This document shows, piece after piece, positions 15,674 through 23,840 of a stretch of DNA of 64,000 bases. The notes beneath the pieces were generated by a model. That model saw only the letters and a list, made by a program, of their open reading frames with translations, was not told the origin of the DNA and did not search any database. Position 1 is the stretch's first letter. Each line of letters starts with the position of its first letter. Made by a program: the position numbers and the translations under genes. The DNA is from Sphingobacterium sp. UBA5670 (GTDB lineage Bacteria; Bacteroidota; Bacteroidia; Sphingobacteriales; Sphingobacteriaceae), in assembly GCF_002420705.1 (NCBI RefSeq), contig NZ_DIIM01000004.1, positions 54,987-118,986 on the forward strand. Direction: 5' to 3'.

Positions 15674-17893
15674 TTAATTTTCCGATTCGTATCGATTGAC
15701 TCCTGTTATTCCTCTGACTTGCTTTAAATTTTTCATTAAACTTTCAAGTTGTGCAGTATCATTCACATAGACCATAATATTACCGTCAAAAATACCTTCG
15801 TTGCTTGAAATGGCCAACGACCGAATGTTGACAGCAAATTCTTGTGAAATAACCGTTGTAATCTTATTAACTAATCCAACATCATCTATGCCAACAATGT
15901 GTAAACCTGTCAAAAATGCAGAATCTTTTGTTGAAGCCCAGCGTGCCTTTAAAATTCTATAACCATAATTAGCCATCAATTTGGATGCATTTGGACAACT
16001 CGTACGGTGGATTTTTATGCCATCATTAACAGTTAAAAAGCCAAAAACATCATCACCAGGGATTGGGTTGCAACATGGCGCTAAGGTATAATCGACTTTC
16101 TGCATGTCGTCACCAATCAAGATCGTATCGAATTCCTTCTTATTGATCTTTTCGACCAAACCGCCAATATGGGTATTGAATTGATTTCCGGATGAGGAAC
16201 TTGTATTAATTTCAACCGCTTTTTCATGCGCCACATACTCTCTTAACTGCCTGATGTCAACAACTCCCTTAGCAACATTATAGAAAAGATCCTGAGAACT
16301 GGGATATTTCAAAAAGTTGGCAATTTTATTAATATTATCCGTATTATATGTGACTTTTAGGGATTTCAACTTCCGTTCCAAAATCTCCTTTCCATCCTCT
16401 GCCACTCTTCTTTTTTCCTCTTTTAAAGAAGATCTAATTTTGGATTTGGCTTTTGCAGTCACCACAAAATTTAACCAATCTTCTTTAGGAGATTGTTTGC
16501 TCGAAGTAATAATCTCTACCTGATCTCCATTTTGTAAAATATGACTCAAAGGAACAAGCTTGTGATTTACTTTAGCTCCAATACAGCTAGCGCCAATATC
16601 GGAGTGTATTTCAAACGCAAAATCCAAAGCGGTAGCACTATTTGGCAACTGAATCAAAGTTCCCTTCGGGGTGAATATAAAAATCTCATCGGAAAACAGA
16701 TTCATTTTAAAATCATCCACAAAATCCATTGCGTTCTGGTCCGGACTACTCAATACATCGCGTATTTTCTTAATCCATTGGTCCAGACCCGAATCAGAAT
16801 TTGATTCTTTGTACTTCCAATGCGCCGCAAAACCTTTTTCAGCAATCTCATTCATACGTTTGGTCCGAATCTGAACTTCTACCCATTGTCCTTTTGGCCC
16901 CATTACTGTGGTATGCAATGATTCATAGCCATTTCCTTTAGGAGAGGAGATCCAATCCCGCAAACGGTCTGGGTTAGGACGATACAGATCTGTCACAATA
17001 GAATAGACTTTCCAGCATTCTGTCTTTTCCTTTTCATCAACAGCGTCTATGACGATACGAATTGCAAAAAGATCATAAACTTCCTCAAAAGGAATAGACT
17101 TCTTCCGCATCTTATTCCAAATAGAATGGATAGATTTTGGCCGCCCAAATACAGAGGCCATAATACCTTGTTCCTCCAAAATCTCTTTAATAGGACCGAT
17201 AAAGTCACCAATAAACCGCTCACGCTCCGCTTTCTTCTCATTCAGTTTTCGCGCGATGAATTTATAAGTATCCGGATCGGTGTATTTCATCGAAAGATCT
17301 TCCAATTCGGATTTAATGGCATAAAGTCCCAGGCGATGCGCTAAAGGTGCATACAGATAACTAGTTTCGGAGGCGATCTTTAGCTGCTTGTCTCTCGCCA
17401 TGAACTCCATAGTACGCATATTATGCAGCCTATCAGCCAATTTGATTAGAATTACACGGACGTCATCGGCAAGCGTGAGCAGCATTTTTCTAAAGTTCTC
17501 AGCCTGCATGGAACTATTGGGGTCAAAAATCCCTGAAATCTTGGTAAGCCCATCGATGATACGGCGAACTTTTTTACCAAACATTTCTTCAATTTCATCC
17601 AGCGTAACATTGGTATCCTCAACTACATCATGGAGTAAGGCACATACAATTGACGTTGTTCCTAAACCAATTTCTTCGGCAGCAATCTGGGCAACAGCAA
17701 TCGGGTGATAGATATAAGGCTCCCCTGATTTGCGACGCATTTCTTTATGACTATCCAACGCTAAATCAAATGCCTTTCGGATCTCTTGCTTGTCTCCACG
17801 TTGTAAAGTAGGTTTACAAGCGCGTAACAATGCACGGTAACGTTTCCTTATCTCTTTGTTTTCTGCTTCAATATCAATCACATAATCTTTCAT
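15674..17893 (-). CDS. RelA/SpoT bifunctional (p)ppGpp synthetase/hydrolase
   Basis: 739 residues, full-length long RSH. An N-terminal HD hydrolase domain (HPIAVAQIAAEE, LLHDVVEDTNV, LADRLHNMRTM), a synthetase domain (GRPKSIHSIWNKM, YDLFAIRIV, GNGYESLHTTVMGP, EVQIRT), a TGS domain (IFIFTPKGTLIQLPNSATAL), a Cys-containing conserved region (LAPCCNPIPGD) and a C-terminal ACT domain (HIVGIDDVGLVNKIT). HD catalytic residues and synthetase motifs both look intact, so it should make and degrade (p)ppGpp. It diverges from the DUF4294 gene. Confidence 0.95.
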   Translation of the reverse strand: MKDYVIDIEAENKEIRKRYRALLRACKPTLQRGDKQEIRKAFDLALDSHKEMRRKSGEPYIYHPIAVAQIAAEEIGLGTTSIVCALLHDVVEDTNVTLDEIEEMFGKKVRRIIDGLTKISGIFDPNSSMQAENFRKMLLTLADDVRVILIKLADRLHNMRTMEFMARDKQLKIASETSYLYAPLAHRLGLYAIKSELEDLSMKYTDPDTYKFIARKLNEKKAERERFIGDFIGPIKEILEEQGIMASVFGRPKSIHSIWNKMRKKSIPFEEVYDLFAIRIVIDAVDEKEKTECWKVYSIVTDLYRPNPDRLRDWISSPKGNGYESLHTTVMGPKGQWVEVQIRTKRMNEIAEKGFAAHWKYKESNSDSGLDQWIKKIRDVLSSPDQNAMDFVDDFKMNLFSDEIFIFTPKGTLIQLPNSATALDFAFEIHSDIGASCIGAKVNHKLVPLSHILQNGDQVEIITSSKQSPKEDWLNFVVTAKAKSKIRSSLKEEKRRVAEDGKEILERKLKSLKVTYNTDNINKIANFLKYPSSQDLFYNVAKGVVDIRQLREYVAHEKAVEINTSSSSGNQFNTHIGGLVEKINKKEFDTILIGDDMQKVDYTLAPCCNPIPGDDVFGFLTVNDGIKIHRTSCPNASKLMANYGYRILKARWASTKDSAFLTGLHIVGIDDVGLVNKITTVISQEFAVNIRSLAISSNEGIFDGNIMVYVNDTAQLESLMKNLKQVRGITGVNRYESEN

Positions 17894-17898
17894 AAACG

Positions 17899-17931
17899 TT
17901 GCAGGTAAATGATGTTTTTTGAGTAAATTTG
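17899..17931 (+). promoter_or_regulatory. Promoter candidate for the DUF4294 gene
   Basis: TTG (17899-17901) and TAAATTTG (17924-17931, perfect -7 box) are separated by 22 bp. The transcript would start near 17937 with a leader of about 110 bases to the ATG at 18046. Confidence 0.4.
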
Positions 17932-18045
17932 TGTAATTTAGTTAATGTATTCTTGAATACTATTTTCAAGCTAACTTATTTTGTAATAAATCTACCAAAA
18001 TATTATAGCATTGACAAATTAAAAAAGCGTTATATAATTGCCCAG

Positions 18046-18678
18046 ATGAAGACAATTTTATTTTGTTTGCTTTTTCTCACAGGGACTTTGTCCGGTTGGG
18101 CACAGTCTCAATCGCTCACCCTCCCTTTGTATGGAGAAGGGGCACAGGAGACTGTAAACAGTTATATGACAACAACCCTGGAAAGCGGGGAGATTTTACC
18201 ATGGTTTCCCATTCCAGAAGTCATTGTTGTAGCTAAACGGACCTGGTCGAGCGAAGAAGCACGAAGAGAGTATCTCCGCTTTAGAAGAAATGTCCTCAAG
18301 GTTCTACCTTATGCAATATACGCGCAAAAAAGATATGACCAGCTTGATCGGGATCTCGCTTTGACTTCAGACAAAAAAGAACAGAAAGTATTAGTAGAGA
18401 AATGTGAAAGCGATGTAAAGCAAATGTTTGATCGGGAAATCAAAAATATGACCATTTCACAAGGTAAAATACTCATCAAATTGATCGACCGTTATACAGG
18501 ACATACAGGCTACGAAATGGTCAAGGAAATGAAGGGTGGGATTTCTGCTTTTTTCTACCAAGGTGTTGCTAAAATTTTCGGGCACAATCTAAAGTCAACT
18601 TATGACCCAAGAGAAGACTTTGCCATTGAAAATATCATTCGGGAATTCGAAAAGTCGAGACCTCAACCTGTCATGTAG
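18046..18678 (+). CDS. DUF4294 family exported protein
   Basis: 210 residues beginning with a signal peptide (TILFCLLFLTGTLSGWAQ), so periplasmic or surface located. The conserved body has PEVIVVAKRTWSSEEARREY, LRFRRNVLKVLPYA, ISQGKILIKLIDRYTG and GHNLKSTYDPREDF, diagnostic of the Bacteroidota-specific DUF4294 family, whose function is unknown. The ATG at 18046 is chosen because the signal peptide follows directly; the longer open frame upstream is not protein-like. The glutathione peroxidase gene follows 20 bp later, suggesting an operon. Confidence 0.8.
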   Translation: MKTILFCLLFLTGTLSGWAQSQSLTLPLYGEGAQETVNSYMTTTLESGEILPWFPIPEVIVVAKRTWSSEEARREYLRFRRNVLKVLPYAIYAQKRYDQLDRDLALTSDKKEQKVLVEKCESDVKQMFDREIKNMTISQGKILIKLIDRYTGHTGYEMVKEMKGGISAFFYQGVAKIFGHNLKSTYDPREDFAIENIIREFEKSRPQPVM

Positions 18679-18698
18679 CCAACTAAAACATAAAATAG

Positions 18699-19190
18699 AT
18701 GAAAACAGTTTATGACTTTGATGCGCTTCAGTTTAATGGCAAACAAAAATCACTCGCTGATTTTGAAGGAAAAGTGTTATTAATCGTCAATACTGCCAGT
18801 CAATGCCTTTTTACGAGACAGTTTAAATCGCTCGAAAAACTCTATCAAAAATACAGAGACAAAGGATTTGAAATTTTAGCTTTCCCAGCCAACAATTTCC
18901 GGAATCAGGAGCCGTTAACAGGCAGTACATTAGAAACATTCTGCCGGATCAATCAACAGGTGAGTTTCCCTATTTTCAAACGCAGTCATGTTATTGGTGA
19001 ATACACAACCCCTCTTTATAGCTTTCTTTCAAACAAAGAAAAAAATGGACGCATCAACAGTAAGCCGTCCTGGAATTTCCACAAATACCTGATAAACAAA
19101 AAAGGTGAAGTGATTGATTTCTATTATCCGACTACTTCGCCATTATCACGTAAAATTTGCCGCAATATTGAGCGTCTATTAGAAGAGTAA
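18699..19190 (+). CDS. Glutathione peroxidase family thiol peroxidase
   Basis: 163 residues. Catalytic Cys36 in NTASQCLFT, Gln70 in NNFRNQEP and Trp125-Asn126 in WNFHKYL form the GPx tetrad. Bacterial members with Cys usually reduce peroxides with thioredoxin rather than glutathione. The presence of the bacillithiol gene bshB1 next door makes glutathione an unlikely cofactor here (inference). Cytoplasmic, no signal peptide. Confidence 0.9.
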   Translation: MKTVYDFDALQFNGKQKSLADFEGKVLLIVNTASQCLFTRQFKSLEKLYQKYRDKGFEILAFPANNFRNQEPLTGSTLETFCRINQQVSFPIFKRSHVIGEYTTPLYSFLSNKEKNGRINSKPSWNFHKYLINKKGEVIDFYYPTTSPLSRKICRNIERLLEE

Positions 19191-19357
19191 ACCATAAACT
19201 ACTTACCTTTGCCGCGGCTCCGCAGTGCAAACGTCATTCGTATATCGAATTGCCGACAATATCATTTCGAAATAGAGACAATATAACACCCGACTATTTC
19301 AAAAGGATAAAGTAAGACAATTTGCCCAAAAAGTGGAGGGTCAATAAAAGATATTAT

Positions 19358-20089
19358 ATGTTAAAATTAGATCTATTAATCATTGCTGTACATCCTGACG
19401 ACGCTGAATTAGGCGCTGGCGGAGTAATGGCAAAATACGTTGCTGAAGGAAAAAAAGTAGGAATTGTTGATTTGACGCAAGGTGAACTGGGTACCCGCGG
19501 CACAGCCGAAACAAGAGCACAGGAAGCAAAGGATGCTGCTGAGATTCTTGGCTTAGCTGCAAGGGAAAACCTTGGCTTAAGAGATGGTTTTTTTGAAAAT
19601 GCAGAAAAAGAGAAAATGGCAGTGATACGCGCGATCCGAAAGTATCAACCAGAAATTGTGATTACAAACGCCATTACTGACCGGCATCCAGACCACGGAA
19701 GAGCTGGACAAATGGTCAATGAAGCCTGCTTTCTTTCAGGCTTGCGAAAAGTGGAAACATTTGACCAAAACAATCTTCCTCAAGAGGCCTACCGCCCTCG
19801 ATTAGTACTACAATTTGTACAGGACTATTATATCAAACCAGATGTTGTTATTGACATAACAGACTATTACCACATCAAAGAAAAATCTGTTTTAGCTTAT
19901 AAAACCCAATTTTACACTGGAGAAAATATAAATCCCGACGAACCGCAGACTTATATCTCCAATCCCGATTTCATGGAATCCACCGCGGCTAGAGCGCGTG
20001 AATTTGGACGTTACATCCAAGCAAAATATGCTGAAGGATTTACATCAAAGAAAATAATTGGAGTAGATGATTTATTCCATTTAAAGTAA
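19358..20089 (+). CDS. bshB1: Bacillithiol biosynthesis deacetylase BshB1
   Basis: 243 residues of the PIG-L/LmbE zinc deacetylase family. Zn motif HPDDAE (12-17) and catalytic DRHPDHGRA (His110-His113 region) are present, together with GELGTRGT, typical of BshB1. The enzyme removes acetyl from GlcNAc-malate to give GlcN-malate, the second step to bacillithiol, a low-molecular-weight thiol used by many Bacteroidota. The ATG at 19358 is used instead of an upstream TTG at 19322. A 168-bp gap separates it from the peroxidase gene; TACCTTTG near 19203 is a possible -7 box. Confidence 0.92.
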   Translation: MLKLDLLIIAVHPDDAELGAGGVMAKYVAEGKKVGIVDLTQGELGTRGTAETRAQEAKDAAEILGLAARENLGLRDGFFENAEKEKMAVIRAIRKYQPEIVITNAITDRHPDHGRAGQMVNEACFLSGLRKVETFDQNNLPQEAYRPRLVLQFVQDYYIKPDVVIDITDYYHIKEKSVLAYKTQFYTGENINPDEPQTYISNPDFMESTAARAREFGRYIQAKYAEGFTSKKIIGVDDLFHLK

Positions 20090-20119
20090 AAACGATTCGG
20101 AAATATTCACCCGATAAAA

Positions 20120-20163
20120 TCAGGCTATAACTATATTTTTAACTAAGTAAAGTTATAGCCTGA
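20120..20163. terminator. Inverted repeat between convergent bshB1 and pstB
   Basis: TCAGGCTATAACT (20120-20132) and AGTTATAGCCTGA (20151-20163) are perfect 13-bp arms around an 18-base AT-rich loop. No U-tract follows on either strand, so termination is plausible but not certain. Confidence 0.5.
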
Positions 20164-20215
20164 ATCAAGATGGCAGAATGCAACCTTCTGACCAAAGAAT
20201 AATCAGCTTCCTTGC

Positions 20216-21025
20216 TTAGGATATAAATCCTTTTACATACTGTTTAGTGATTTCATTTTGTGGGTTTAATAGAACCTGTTCCGTTGGACCAAACTCAAGT
20301 ATTTCCCCGCCATAAACAAAAAGAATATAATCGGACACCCGTCTTGCCTGCCGCAATATATGTGTCACCAAAACGATGGTGTAATCTTTTTTTAATTCAA
20401 TCAATAACTCCTCAATTTTAGCTGTAGACAATGGATCCAAAGCCGATGTCGATTCATCGCCAAGTATAATCTCTGGCTCTACAGCCAAGCCTCTAGCCAG
20501 GCAAAGTCTTTGCTGCTGACCGATGGACAAACCGCTAGCAGAATGCCCTAGACGATCTTTTACTTCATCCCACAACGCTACATTCCGTAGCTGTTTTTCG
20601 ACAATCTTATCCAGCTCTTTCTTGCTTCGAGTACCGTGTATACGTGGACCATAGGCTACATTGTCATAGATAGACATGGGTAGTGGATACGGTTTCTGTG
20701 ATAAGAGTCCCATTTTCTTGCGGATATGTGTCACTTCAGCATTCTTGCCATAGATATCCTCGCCATTCACTAGCACTGACCCTGTTATCTCAACACCTTT
20801 GGTATCATCCACCAAGCGGTTGAGCGTCTTTAAAAGCGTTGTCTTTCCACAACCCGAAGGACCAATAATAGATGTTACGCTATTATTGGGCAAAGCGAGA
20901 TTGATATTTTTGAGTATATGCCGTCCATCGATATAAACGTTAAGATCCTTAATTTCGATATGCGGATCAGTAAGCGTATTTATTATCGACGATTCTTTTG
21001 TTTCGATTGAAGGATATGTGTGCAT
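20216..21025 (-). CDS. pstB: PstB-like ABC transporter ATPase
   Basis: 269 residues. Walker A GPSGCGKTT, signature LSIGQQQR, Walker B IILGDESTSALDP (the usual DEPT reads DEST) and the switch histidine in VLVTHILRQARR. It would energise import through PstC/PstA-like permeases. The only ATG gives a 43-bp overlap with pstA, longer than usual. There is no phoU downstream. See the substrate-binding protein for the question of whether phosphate is really the ligand. Confidence 0.88.
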   Translation of the reverse strand: MHTYPSIETKESSIINTLTDPHIEIKDLNVYIDGRHILKNINLALPNNSVTSIIGPSGCGKTTLLKTLNRLVDDTKGVEITGSVLVNGEDIYGKNAEVTHIRKKMGLLSQKPYPLPMSIYDNVAYGPRIHGTRSKKELDKIVEKQLRNVALWDEVKDRLGHSASGLSIGQQQRLCLARGLAVEPEIILGDESTSALDPLSTAKIEELLIELKKDYTIVLVTHILRQARRVSDYILFVYGGEILEFGPTEQVLLNPQNEITKQYVKGFIS

Positions 21026-21834
21026 ACTACAATAATTAAAATAATGATTGTTAAAACTAAAGCCGACGCATAGGCACGCCCCTGAACTTCAGGAATAGGG
21101 CTACTTAATTGAAAAAATATGGCCAAAGGCAGTGTCGCCGCTGGTTCATCGATATATTTTGGAAGATTATCACTAAAACCTGTTGTCAATAAGACGCCTG
21201 CCACATCGCCAATAGCCCGACCAAAGGCGAGCAAAATAGCGGTGAGTAAACCGGTACGTACACTTCTTAACATCACCTTAGCCAGTTCCCAACGAGTAGT
21301 TCCAAGCGAAAGCGTCACATTCTTTAGATCTTCGGGAATTGTTTTGATCAGTTCATCCACGGTCCGCACGACAATGGGAACAGTAAGCAAGGTTACTGTG
21401 ATAATTCCTCCCAATAAGGAGGCACGAATGCCCAAATACACCATGATCCCAAAACCAACGGCACCATAAACAATAGAAGGAACACCATAAAGTACGTCAA
21501 AAAGCAGCTTTGAGAATTGTGTAACCCTAGATTTTGAACCCAAATACACATTAAGATAAAGGGAAATGGGTATCCCGATGAAAGCGGAAAGCGCAGTTGC
21601 TACGCCAGCCAGATATAATGAACCGAGTATAGCATTCAAAATACCACCTTCCTTGCCAATATAAAATCCACCCTTAGGCAGCTGGCTGACCATCTCCCAA
21701 CTGAGATAGGGAAGCCCCTTATACAAAATAGTTCCAACAATAAAAAAAAGGGAGGCAGTTACGGTAATCCCCGAGAGATGCATAAAACCCTTAGCTACTT
21801 TTTCGCCCAGTAAGCGTCTTTTTGTATTATCCAT
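20983..21834 (-). CDS. pstA: PstA-like ABC transporter permease
   Basis: 283 residues with about six transmembrane helices. The cytoplasmic EAA-type loop is seen at IPEDLKNVTLSLGTTRWELAKVM. Forms the membrane channel with PstC. It starts inside the last codons of pstC (8-bp overlap) and its 3' end overlaps pstB by 43 bp, indicating tight translational coupling. Confidence 0.88.
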   Translation of the reverse strand: MDNTKRRLLGEKVAKGFMHLSGITVTASLFFIVGTILYKGLPYLSWEMVSQLPKGGFYIGKEGGILNAILGSLYLAGVATALSAFIGIPISLYLNVYLGSKSRVTQFSKLLFDVLYGVPSIVYGAVGFGIMVYLGIRASLLGGIITVTLLTVPIVVRTVDELIKTIPEDLKNVTLSLGTTRWELAKVMLRSVRTGLLTAILLAFGRAIGDVAGVLLTTGFSDNLPKYIDEPAATLPLAIFFQLSSPIPEVQGRAYASALVLTIIILIIVVCTHILQSKQKNRR

Positions 21835-22723
21835 GCTGATCTCCTTCCAGTCGTCTCAATATCAGACGAGAAATTAAATTAAAAACAAATATGATGACAA
21901 AAAGCAATAATGCCGAAAACATCAAAGCGGACTCATAGAGCGGAATTGACATCATTTCGCCAAAATTATTCGCAATCAAGGCCGGAATAGGATACCCAGC
22001 ATCAAATACCGAGGTGGGTACTTTTGCAACATTTCCACAAACCATCAACACGGCTATTGTTTCACCAAATGCCCTAGAGGTCGACAAGACAATTGCAGCG
22101 ACAATTCCCGGCCGTGCTTTTTTCAAAATAACATGTTTAATGGTGTCCCACTTTGTTGCACCCAAAGATAACGAAGCCGCTTTTAGCTCATAAGGTATTG
22201 TTTGAAGCACTTCAACCATAATGGAAATCATGATTGGGAAGATCATCACGGCTAGCACAATACCACCAGCAAGTACGGAATACCCTGAGGTTACAGCCCC
22301 AAAAATAGGAGCAATGTACAGCTGAATCAATGGAACTATGAACAATACCCCCCAAACACCATAGAGCACTGGTGGTATAGCAGCCAAAATATTGACCAAA
22401 GGAAGCATCATATTTTTTAAAGCATCGGAAGCATATTCAGTCAGATAAACTGCCGTTAATACACAGAGTGGAATTGCAATGACAAGTGAAATCAAAGTGA
22501 CTGCTAGCGTCCCTGCAATAAAAGGTAAAAAACCAAATGAGCCTTTCATCGGCGACCATACTTTATCAGTCAGCAATTGAAAGATATTGCTATATTCAAA
22601 TAGTGGAATTGACTTGATAGTTAGGCCGACCGCGATGATCACCACCACGGAGAGAGAGATCAGCAGCAGAAGCAAAGTGGATCTCTTCACCAGCGCATCT
22701 TTAACGAGACGGGTATTTAGCAT
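21827..22723 (-). CDS. pstC: PstC-like ABC transporter permease
   Basis: 298 residues, about six transmembrane helices. The EAA-type loop is IPYELKAASLSLGATKWDTI and the family stretch GVWGVLFIVPLI is present. Second gene of a four-gene minus-strand operon; it starts one base after the substrate-binding gene ends. Confidence 0.88.
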   Translation of the reverse strand: MLNTRLVKDALVKRSTLLLLLISLSVVVIIAVGLTIKSIPLFEYSNIFQLLTDKVWSPMKGSFGFLPFIAGTLAVTLISLVIAIPLCVLTAVYLTEYASDALKNMMLPLVNILAAIPPVLYGVWGVLFIVPLIQLYIAPIFGAVTSGYSVLAGGIVLAVMIFPIMISIMVEVLQTIPYELKAASLSLGATKWDTIKHVILKKARPGIVAAIVLSTSRAFGETIAVLMVCGNVAKVPTSVFDAGYPIPALIANNFGEMMSIPLYESALMFSALLLFVIIFVFNLISRLILRRLEGDQHG

Positions 22724-22724
22724 A

Positions 22725-23696
22725 CTACAACTTATTACGTTCTTCTTTTATCAATATTTCATTTAACGGCACATAACCGTTTTCAAGGAGCTGTGATTGT
22801 GCCTGTTTTTGAAGCACAAATGAAATAAACTCCTTCAATAGCAGTGACTCTGTCTTATGACGCGTCACAAAGGTCAGCTCTCTGGAGGGTGGAGCAGGAT
22901 ACCTGCCTGCTGCAACTGCCTCCGTTAATTCAGATAAGGTATGGTAAAACTGTTCTTCATTTTCAATCTGGCCATTTTTATTCAGATCTAATGGAACCAC
23001 ATCAATACGATCAAATACCTTATTTGTTTTTAGATTATAGACATAATTAATATTGTTGAAGCCAATACCATGAATATCATCTTTAATTGCCTGCGCTATC
23101 CCAGGATCACCAAAAATTCCAATACCCTGCAAATCTTCCTGCTTATGACCAAAAAATTTAGCCCAGGTCTCCGCTGCTCCGGCTGCATCAGAACGGACAT
23201 ATACATTGATCGGGTCGGCTGTGAATCGAGGGTCAATTTGTTTCCAGGTTTTGAATTTTTGACTGATAAAAATATCGGACAGTTCTTCACGGCTTAGACC
23301 ACGTTTCAAAATCGCCTGATAGTTGGGGTTTCCTGGGTTGATTGTACAGATCACAGCATCCTTTGCAACAATTATTGGAACAGCCCCTTTTTTTATTTCC
23401 TGTTCATGAAGATCCCTCGAAACCATCCCAATATCGACCATGCCTGTAAGTACGTCGGCAATTCCTTTACCCGCTCCACCAGCTGATATATTGAACCGAA
23501 CATTGGGGTGTACTTTTTTGAAGTCTTCACTCCATACAACTGCTAGAGGATAAAGTGCAAATGCCCCAGATAAAGAAATATTACCTTCAAAACCACGTTC
23601 TTTACTGTAGCCATTCTTAACTTTAGGCGCACAGGAACTTATTTCAAATACGATTATAAAGCTTAAAATCAAGACTATAAAACACTTTCTCATCAT
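22725..23696 (-). CDS. PstS-like substrate-binding lipoprotein, atypical ligand site
   Basis: 323 residues. Signal peptide with lipobox ISSC (Cys22), so it is a lipid-anchored binding protein feeding the PstCAB-like permease. The fold signature is PBP type 2 (SLSGAFALYPLAVVW, SAGGAGKGIADVLTG, VYVRSD, GIGFNNINYVYNL). In classical PstS an Arg-Ser-Asp-Gly-Ser-Gly-Thr stretch contacts phosphate; here the matching stretch is Arg168-Ser-Asp-Ala-Ala-Gly-Ala174, so the hydroxyl ligands are missing. With the sulfate operon divergently adjacent and no phoU, another oxyanion such as sulfate is possible. This is inference; the annotation phosphate-binding would be the default. Confidence 0.75.
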   Translation of the reverse strand: MMRKCFIVLILSFIIVFEISSCAPKVKNGYSKERGFEGNISLSGAFALYPLAVVWSEDFKKVHPNVRFNISAGGAGKGIADVLTGMVDIGMVSRDLHEQEIKKGAVPIIVAKDAVICTINPGNPNYQAILKRGLSREELSDIFISQKFKTWKQIDPRFTADPINVYVRSDAAGAAETWAKFFGHKQEDLQGIGIFGDPGIAQAIKDDIHGIGFNNINYVYNLKTNKVFDRIDVVPLDLNKNGQIENEEQFYHTLSELTEAVAAGRYPAPPSRELTFVTRHKTESLLLKEFISFVLQKQAQSQLLENGYVPLNEILIKEERNKL

Positions 23697-23740
23697 TACA
23701 CCTATTAGTCTACAGGTTTTGTATATTAAAATTTACATGG

Positions 23741-23748
23741 CAAATATA
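23741..23748 (-). promoter_or_regulatory. -7 box of the pst-like operon
   Basis: On the minus strand TATATTTG matches TAnnTTTG exactly, about 45 bp before the ATG of the substrate-binding gene. No good TTG lies at the expected distance, so activation by a regulator is possible. Confidence 0.4.
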
Positions 23749-23790
23749 TATTAATTTGGTAGATATTATAGAATATTGAAAAAATATTTT

Positions 23791-23798
23791 TACATTTG
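23791..23798 (+). promoter_or_regulatory. -7 box of the sulfate assimilation operon
   Basis: TACATTTG is a perfect -7 box 43 bp before the sulfite reductase ATG. The -33 TTG is missing at 19-20 bp, which fits a regulated promoter. The 42 bp between this and the divergent box contain AATATT twice (about 23773-23788). Confidence 0.45.
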
Positions 23799-23840
23799 AC
23801 TCGAGAAAAGAATACCAAATCAATAGATTTTATTTGTTTT

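Noticed and set aside
17388..17708. 106-codon frame opposite the RelA/SpoT gene
   Set aside because: Antisense shadow of a strongly conserved HD domain.
18011..18040. TTGACA ... TATAAT promoter of E. coli type before the DUF4294 gene
   Set aside because: Spacing is 16 bp and the start codon would follow within a few bases; the Bacteroidota consensus at 17899-17931 fits the organism better.
21119..21469. 116-codon frame opposite pstA
   Set aside because: Antisense shadow; low-complexity Ser/Thr/Val product.
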